64,000 nt of DNA from Yamagishiella unicocca. Taxonomy: Eukaryota > Chlorophyta > Chlorophyceae > Chlamydomonadales > Volvocaceae. Of the stretch, positions 59,113-64,000 are shown piece after piece (positions within the stretch are counted from its first letter, which is position 1; every line of letters starts with the position of its first letter). The notes below the pieces were generated by a model. The model did not search any database, was not told where the DNA came from, and saw only the letters and a list, made by a program, of their open reading frames with translations. The position numbers and the translations under genes are program-made. The stretch is from assembly GCA_003116995.1 (NCBI GenBank), contig BDSL01000099.1, positions 310,001-374,000 on the forward strand, given 5' to 3'.

Positions 59113-59400
59113 CCTGAGATCTTGGTGGCTGAGGTAGCCGCAGTACTGAAGGCCGTCACCCCGGGCAAATCGCCAGGGTGGGATGGTATTCCCTCAGAGC
59201 TCTACAAAGCATGCCGTACGCAGATAGCACCGGTGTTGGCCGATGTATTCATGGCTGTGGGTCAGTCAGGCCAGGTGCCCCCCGGGTTCTTGGATGGCGT
59301 GATCACAATCCTGTACAAGAACCGGGGAGCGCTTACGGCTCAGGGCAGCTATCGGCCTATTACCCTGCTGTGTACAGATTATAGGGTGCTGACTAAGGTG
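59113..59400 (+). repeat. Left arm of a 288-bp LINE inverted repeat
   Basis: Matches the reverse complement of 60705-60992 over its full 288 bp with only a handful of substitutions (for example gtattcatggct against gtcttcacggca, and ctgtacaag against ctacacaag). Confidence 0.9.
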
Positions 59401-60704
59401 TTGGCCTCCCGGCTGGGACCGGTCTTGGGAGGTGTTATCTCGCTCGAACAATCGGCTTTCTTGCCAAAGCGCCTTATTGGGGCCAATGTGCTGTTCCTGC
59501 GGCAGATTCCCCATCTCATGGCACAACAAGGTCGGTCGTGTGTGCTGGCTTTCCTGGACATTGCCAAAGCATACGATTCTGTGGACAGATGCTTCCTGTA
59601 TGAGGTGATGGAGGCGATGGGGGCGGGTGCGGGTTTGATGTCCTGGACACGGATCTTACTAACCGACACCAGGTCGTTGGCGGTGGTCAACGGGCACAAA
59701 TCCCGCCTGGTACCTATAGAGGCGGGGATACGGCAAGGCTGCCCGCTAGCACCTCTGTTGTATTTGTTTGTAGCCCAAGCCCTCCTTTGCTGGTTACAGC
59801 AACGGGGGGTTGGCATCCGGCTTGCGGTAGGGGCGGGCAACATAACCACCGCGGTGCAGTTTGCCGACGACACTCAGGTGCTGTTGGAGGGGCCAGCGGA
59901 AGTGGCGGCTTTCCTGGCGTCCATGGAGGTGTACGCTCAAGCCTCTGGGCAACAGCTGAACCTGGATAAGGTTGAGCTACTGCCTATTGGCGTCGAGGGA
60001 CCTAGCCCGCATGACATGGGTGGGTTGAAGGTTGTAGCGTCGGCCACGGCGCTGAATCTGCCGTTTACTGACGGAGGGGGATCCCCAATGTTGGACTGGG
60101 AGTCACAAAGGGACAAGGTAGTAAGTAGGTTCTCGCGGATTGCAAGGCTACGCCTGTCCACGTTTGGCAGGGCGACAGCAGCCGCAGCATATGGGATGCA
60201 CCGTGTCACCTGGCACATGGAGCATGGGGGCCTACCCCCAGACACCATAGTGGAAGGGTTAGAGCGGGTGGCGGCGAAGCTCATTGACCGGGATTTAGCC
60301 CCAGATGCTAGGGAGCGCCGAGCAACAGGTGTCCCACAGCGGCTGCTGGTCGGGCACCCATCCCTCGGGGGCTTTGGGGCCATTGCCCTCAAGGAGCACG
60401 TACGGGCGCGCTGGGCTGGTTGGGCCCTGCGTATTGTACTGGCAATGGCGGGCCCCCGGGAGCGCCGGCCCCCATGGGTCAGCTGCCTTAGCATTTACCT
60501 GAGGGGGGTGCATCCGGCGTTTGGACCTCTGAATCTGCTCACAGCACAAGGCAGGGGTCCGTGGATGGGAGCGGACGAGATGCCGGCTGATATCCGACGG
60601 GTGATCACGGCGCTCGCGGCCTTGCCCCCGGTACAAGACATCGCTAGCGAGCCGTTGGTGCCAGGCCCGTGGTGTGTACACGTGCCGATTTGGGGCAACC
60701 CGCT
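59113..60704 (+). mobile_element. 5'-truncated L1-like LINE fragment (reverse transcriptase part)
   Basis: Begins abruptly inside the reverse transcriptase domain (cctgagatcttggtggctga) and ends at the junction with an oppositely oriented copy at 60705. It has no poly(A) tail, 3' UTR or visible target-site duplication, so it is a remnant or part of a rearrangement. Confidence 0.88.
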
Positions 60705-60726
60705 CACCTTAGTCAGCACCCTATAA
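59119..60726 (+). CDS. LINE ORF2 fragment: reverse transcriptase core
   Basis: The open frame lacks a true ATG, in keeping with 5' truncation. Reverse transcriptase blocks in order: RPITLLCTDYRVLTK (about aa 78), FLDIAKAYDSVDR (motif A with catalytic Asp, about aa 145), GIRQGCPLAPLLYLF (motif B), VQFADDTQVLLEG (motif C, FADD in place of YADD, about aa 247) and the thumb-like VGHPSLGGFGAIALKEH. The last seven residues come from the inverted copy across the junction, so the natural C-terminus is missing. The catalytic Asp residues are intact, but the endonuclease half is absent from this copy. Confidence 0.88.
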   Translation: MLVAEVAAVLKAVTPGKSPGWDGIPSELYKACRTQIAPVLADVFMAVGQSGQVPPGFLDGVITILYKNRGALTAQGSYRPITLLCTDYRVLTKVLASRLGPVLGGVISLEQSAFLPKRLIGANVLFLRQIPHLMAQQGRSCVLAFLDIAKAYDSVDRCFLYEVMEAMGAGAGLMSWTRILLTDTRSLAVVNGHKSRLVPIEAGIRQGCPLAPLLYLFVAQALLCWLQQRGVGIRLAVGAGNITTAVQFADDTQVLLEGPAEVAAFLASMEVYAQASGQQLNLDKVELLPIGVEGPSPHDMGGLKVVASATALNLPFTDGGGSPMLDWESQRDKVVSRFSRIARLRLSTFGRATAAAAYGMHRVTWHMEHGGLPPDTIVEGLERVAAKLIDRDLAPDARERRATGVPQRLLVGHPSLGGFGAIALKEHVRARWAGWALRIVLAMAGPRERRPPWVSCLSIYLRGVHPAFGPLNLLTAQGRGPWMGADEMPADIRRVITALAALPPVQDIASEPLVPGPWCVHVPIWGNPLTLVSTL

Positions 60727-60992
60727 TCTGTACACAGCAGGGTAGTAGGCCGATAGCTGCCCTGAGCCGTAAGCGCTCCCCGGTTCTTGTGTAGGATTGT
60801 GATCACGCCATCCAAGAACCCGGGGGGCACCTGGCCTGACTGACCCACTGCCGTGAAGACATCGGCCAACACCGGTGCTATCTGCGTACGGCATGCTTTG
60901 TAGAGCTCTGAGGGAATACCATCCCACCCTGGCGATTTGCCCGGGGTGACGGCCTTCAGTACTGCGGCTACCTCAGCCACCAAGATCTCAGG
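60705..60992 (-). repeat. Right arm of the 288-bp LINE inverted repeat
   Basis: Reverse-complement partner of 59113-59400. The loop between the arms is 1304 bp (59401-60704). Confidence 0.9.
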
Positions 60993-62510
60993 CGATCCTA
61001 CACAGCACGCCTGGGCCTCCGGAATACGCAGATTCTGGGCTCGCAGGGCCGCAATGACCTCCTCCCGCGCCTCCGATGACACATGTGGCGGTGCCCTGCA
61101 CACCTCGCGCCAGTACTCCGCCGCCACCATTTGCGGCAGTCGTGTTGCGTCTGTAACGAGGCGCCCAGTTCCATCCTGCAGCGCTACCACCGCCTGTCTT
61201 GCCCTTGGAGGCTGGACTAGCGCCGTAAGCCCGCGACTCGGGCGCTCCCCATCCCGCAGCCACTCTAGCCTGGCCGTACGCGCATCGGCTGCCCCTACCG
61301 CACGGGCGGCTGCGGCCACTTCTTCTTGCGCTGCCACCAAACCCTGCCAGGTGTGGGGCCCCTCAGCCGCGCCCTCCTCTACGTCTGCAAACGCTGCTCT
61401 GGCCGCCGCCTGAACTGCCACCTCCAACCTGACCCCAGGCCGCATACGTCGCAGCCGGCATTGTCTGTTAAGGGCCCCTGCTAGAGCCCCCATTCTCCGT
61501 TTGAACGTCGGCCACCAAGCGAGCAGTCCTGGCAGGTCCGCTACACCGGGGCGGAGGCTGCCCTCCGCCTGCACCCAGTTTACGAACTGTTCCTGGAGGT
61601 CTTCATATGCCAAGAAGTGTGTGCGCACCCGTGGCATGCCTGGACCTTTGCCTTTTGCCACCCTCGGTAGAACGGTGATGACCGTGACCCTATGATCGGA
61701 CGGGGTGGATGTCTCAATAGTGGACGATACCACATACGGCAGCATACACGTGGACACGTACAGCCGGTCAAGCCTTGAGGCTCCCGGCCGGGGCGCTCTG
61801 TACAGGTGCGAGAAGTCTCTTCGTCTAGGGTGCAGCTGACGGTAGGTATCGACCATGCCCGGGCACAGGGTACCGAACTCATTTGCCACCGAGCCATCCG
61901 CCCCCCTACCGCCCTCCCCTGCCGTCGAGTCGAGGCCTGCATCCGCTACAAAGTTGAAGTCGCCTACCCACAGCAACTGTTCGTCCTCCTTCGCGGCAGC
62001 ATACACCGGTGTGAGGGTTTTCCGTATAAACTCTTTCCTCTGTGCGGCATACGCCGCCGTTGGCATATAGATATTCGCCAGGTGGATCCGGTGCCCACCC
62101 CAGGTGAACGAGTACTGCAGAAAACGACCCGGTGGGGCTTCCCCAGGCTTCATGCGCGGCGGTACCTCAACCGGGGACATCACCTGACTCAGATCCGAAC
62201 GGACGAGGATGGCTACACCAGCTGTGCGCGGATTCGGCGTGAAGGACTCAGCCACGATGGCCCATCCGGGCAGCCCCAGCCTCTTCGCTGCAGCGTTTAA
62301 CCCCCGCTGCAACAGCCGACTTTGTCCCTCTCCCGTATGATGGGTTTCTTGCAGACATACCACATCGAGCCGCATGCGAGCCCATTGACTAGCCGCTGCC
62401 TGGAGCACTGCCTCCCTGTGCGGGAGTTGTATCCCGCCTAGGTTATGCGTGCCCACTCTCAGCGGCCGGCACGCTGGACCCCTCTGTGTCCCTTGTCGGT
62501 GTCGTACCAC
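60705..62510 (-). CDS. LINE ORF2 N-terminal half: APE-type endonuclease and start of reverse transcriptase
   Basis: The frame begins at 62510, overlapping the ORF1 stop by one base (TAGTG), with GTG rather than ATG at that point. The true start or coupling mechanism is unclear. APE endonuclease blocks: LRVGTHNLGG (catalytic Asn), VVCLQETHH (Glu), LLWVGDFNFVAD (Asp/Asn) and STPSDHRVTVITVL (SDH motif). A linker follows, then RT block 1 (PGKSPGWDGIPSELYKACRT; SYRPTTLLCTDYRVLTK). Homology ends at 60705; the open frame runs on to 60495 only as antisense of the partner copy. Motifs A-C of the reverse transcriptase are missing, so this copy is dead alone. Confidence 0.87.
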
Positions 62511-64000
62511 TATTGGTCTGCGGGTACCTCCATCCTGGAGGCGTCTCCTGGGTCGTCCATCTCCAGTGCCCCGTATGGGTTGGGCGCCATCCTGATGGCG
62601 CTAAGTGGTCGGATAGGGGGGTCCTGCTGCTGGAGCTGCGGCCATTCGGCGGTGTCCAGGTCCCCGTTGTGGGTGGCTGCGCTCCAGTCGCCCTCCATGT
62701 TGACGCGGCGGCGCTGCTGGTCGGGCGTCTCTCCCGAGTGCTGCGGCGAGCGGCGCGACCTAAGCCCGGGCGGCCTCGGGGGACCGGCGGCCTCGGGGGG
62801 TCGCCGGGCGGCTGGGGTACCGCGTCTGGCTCGTACGGCTGCCTCCGCCGCGTCCCTGGCGGCCGCGGCCTTCTCCGCCGCTGACGCGTTCCTGGAGGCT
62901 ATCATCTTCCGCGTGAGGCCGTCCACCGCTGCCTGGTATTGCGGAGTACCGACTGCCAGGCCCCGGGTCAGCGACCCCATGACCACAGCCGGGGATGCTG
63001 GACTCATGGCTGGCCCCGCGGCCCCTGATGGCCCATCTGTACCGCCTGTTCGCTGTGCTGCTGTCTCTGTGGCTGCTGCTGCTGCTTCTGCTGCGGCTGC
63101 GATTGCGGCTGCCGCAGAGCTGCGGCGCGGCTGCGGCTGCGGCGCGTCCGCCACGCGGCTGCGGCTGCGGTTGCGGCGTGGCTGCCGCGCGTCCGCCAAT
63201 CCCGACGGCGCGGCTGCTACACCCAACGGCGCGGCTGCCGCACCCGACGGCGGGGCTGCCGCACCCGACGGCGCGGCTGCCGCACCCGACGGCGCGGCTG
63301 CCGCACCCGACGGCGCGGCTGCCGCACCCGACGGCGCGGCTGCCGCACCCGACGGCGGGGCTGCCGCACCCGACGGCGCGGCTGCCGCACCCGACGGCGC
63401 GGCTGCCGCACCCGACGGCGTGGCTACCGCACCTGATGGGGCGGCTGCCGCTCCCGACGGCGCGGCTGCTGCCCCCGACGGCGCGGCTGCCGCACCCGAC
63501 GGCGCAGCTGCCGCACCCGGCGGCACGGCTGCTGCACCCGACGGCGCGGCTGCAGCACCCACCGGCGTAACTGCCGCACCCGACGGCGCGGCTGCAGCAC
63601 CCGATGGCGTTGCTGCAGTATCCGACGGCGCGGCTGCCGCACCCGACGGTGCGGCTTCCGCACCCGACGGCGCGGCTGCCGCACCCGGCGCAGCGGCTGC
63701 CGCACCCGACGCAGCGGCTGCCGCACCCGACGGCGCAGCTGCCTCACCCGACGGCTTGGCCGCCGCACCCGCTTTTGTCGCCCTGTCACGGCCCGGCGTC
63801 GACTTTCCGCCCGCGGCTGTCACACCCGACCGCCTTGCTGCAGCTGCTGTGCCCGAGGGCCCTGCCGCCGTGCCCGAAGGCCCTGCCACCGTGCCCGAAG
63901 GCCCTGCCGCCGTGCCCGAAGGCCCTGCCCCCGGGGCAAACTCCCGCATCGTACACTGAAGTACCCGACTTGGCCCCACTGGGGCCGCCGCTGTCGCGGC
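62510..64000 (-). CDS. LINE ORF1-like protein with long Ala/Pro/Gly/Ser repeat (5' end outside window)
   Basis: Open to the right edge on the minus strand and ending TAG at 62510. An internal ATG lies near 63949 (MREFAPGAG), but the frame continues upstream. The middle (about 63780-63187) is a low-complexity array of GAAAAPS units. The C-terminal part is charged (RRGTPAARRPPEAAG; NGDLDTAEWPQLQQQD). ORF1 proteins of L1-like elements bind the element RNA; no RRM or zinc knuckle is visible here. Position next to ORF2 is the main reason for the call. Confidence 0.6.
   Translation of the reverse strand, partial: AATAAAPVGPSRVLQCTMREFAPGAGPSGTAAGPSGTVAGPSGTAAGPSGTAAAARRSGVTAAGGKSTPGRDRATKAGAAAKPSGEAAAPSGAAAAASGAAAAAPGAAAAPSGAEAAPSGAAAAPSDTAATPSGAAAAPSGAAVTPVGAAAAPSGAAAVPPGAAAAPSGAAAAPSGAAAAPSGAAAAPSGAVATPSGAAAAPSGAAAAPSGAAAPPSGAAAAPSGAAAAPSGAAAAPSGAAAAPSGAAAPPSGAAAAPLGVAAAPSGLADARQPRRNRSRSRVADAPQPQPRRSSAAAAIAAAAEAAAAATETAAQRTGGTDGPSGAAGPAMSPASPAVVMGSLTRGLAVGTPQYQAAVDGLTRKMIASRNASAAEKAAAARDAAEAAVRARRGTPAARRPPEAAGPPRPPGLRSRRSPQHSGETPDQQRRRVNMEGDWSAATHNGDLDTAEWPQLQQQDPPIRPLSAIRMAPNPYGALEMDDPGDASRMEVPADQ
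63187..63780. repeat. 21-bp tandem array (about 28 units) inside the ORF1-like frame
   Basis: The unit gcggctgccgcacccgacgg c is repeated with variants and encodes 7-aa GAAAAPS on the minus strand. The plus-strand frame (AAAAPDG) is open as well because the unit length is a multiple of three and carries no stop on either strand. Confidence 0.92.

Larger units (their letters stand above)
60705..64000 (-). mobile_element. 3'-truncated L1-like LINE (ORF1 plus endonuclease half of ORF2), opposite orientation
   Basis: Runs leftward from beyond the right edge to 60705, carrying an ORF1-like frame, the endonuclease and the first part of the reverse transcriptase. It stops exactly where its inverted partner ends, so the two copies meet tail to tail. 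Confidence 0.85.

Noticed and set aside
60495..60704. C-terminal extension of the minus-strand ORF2
   Set aside because: These residues are antisense to the plus-strand reverse transcriptase copy, not homologous continuation.
59113..62510. Single LINE inverted by twin priming
   Set aside because: Twin priming puts the inverted 5' part before the sense 3' part; here the parts converge, and the 288-bp overlap is present twice with substitutions.
62445..63959. 504-aa plus-strand Ala/Pro/Asp-rich protein
   Set aside because: Antisense of the LINE ORF1-like frame; open only because the 21-bp unit has no stop on either strand.

Overview
The window is nuclear DNA from a eukaryote, almost certainly a chlorophycean green alga; a volvocine or Chlamydomonas-like lineage is my inference. 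The evidence is dense short exons with GT-AG introns of about 100-500 bp, a GC-rich sequence, TGTAA polyadenylation-type signals, a short TTTTAGGG-type telomere-like string, plastid thylakoid genes, and a secreted-type FAS1 protein with hydroxyproline-rich-like spacers. No prokaryotic organisation is present. Most long open frames are shadows in GC-rich or repetitive DNA. I rebuilt genes by chaining exons whose splice phases agree.

Layout. 1-6322 (-): importin-5-type nuclear import receptor, running off the left edge. 6786-8756 (+): plastid-type bifunctional nuclease (BFN/DUF151) with UVR motifs, divergent from importin across a 463-bp shared promoter. 11381-20689 (-): a 23-exon gene for a roughly 1610-aa STN8/Stl1-type thylakoid kinase whose tail carries FF-like repeats and an 11-aa tandem repeat. 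20938-22105 (+): small unidentified gene, divergent from the kinase. About 23.4-28.3 kb (-): one or two unidentified genes. 29210-37301 (+): protein with four FAS1 domains and two Pro-rich linkers. 39020-42468 (-): translation factor eIF2B alpha. 43059-51182 (+): coiled-coil protein in about 27 small exons. 51374-51799 (+): variable subunit of ferredoxin-thioredoxin reductase. 52984-58238 (+): ARM-SAM-EF-hand-like protein. 59113-64000: two pieces of an L1-like LINE placed tail to tail, forming a 288-bp inverted repeat.

The genes do not form one pathway. Three are plastid-directed (nuclease, thylakoid kinase, FTR subunit) and touch light or redox control; the rest serve nuclear transport, translation, cell wall or adhesion, and probably cytoskeletal or ciliary scaffolding. 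The most novel item is the kinase-FF architecture. A second theme is local tandem duplication of exon or splice-site segments, seen in importin, the kinase gene and eIF2B alpha.
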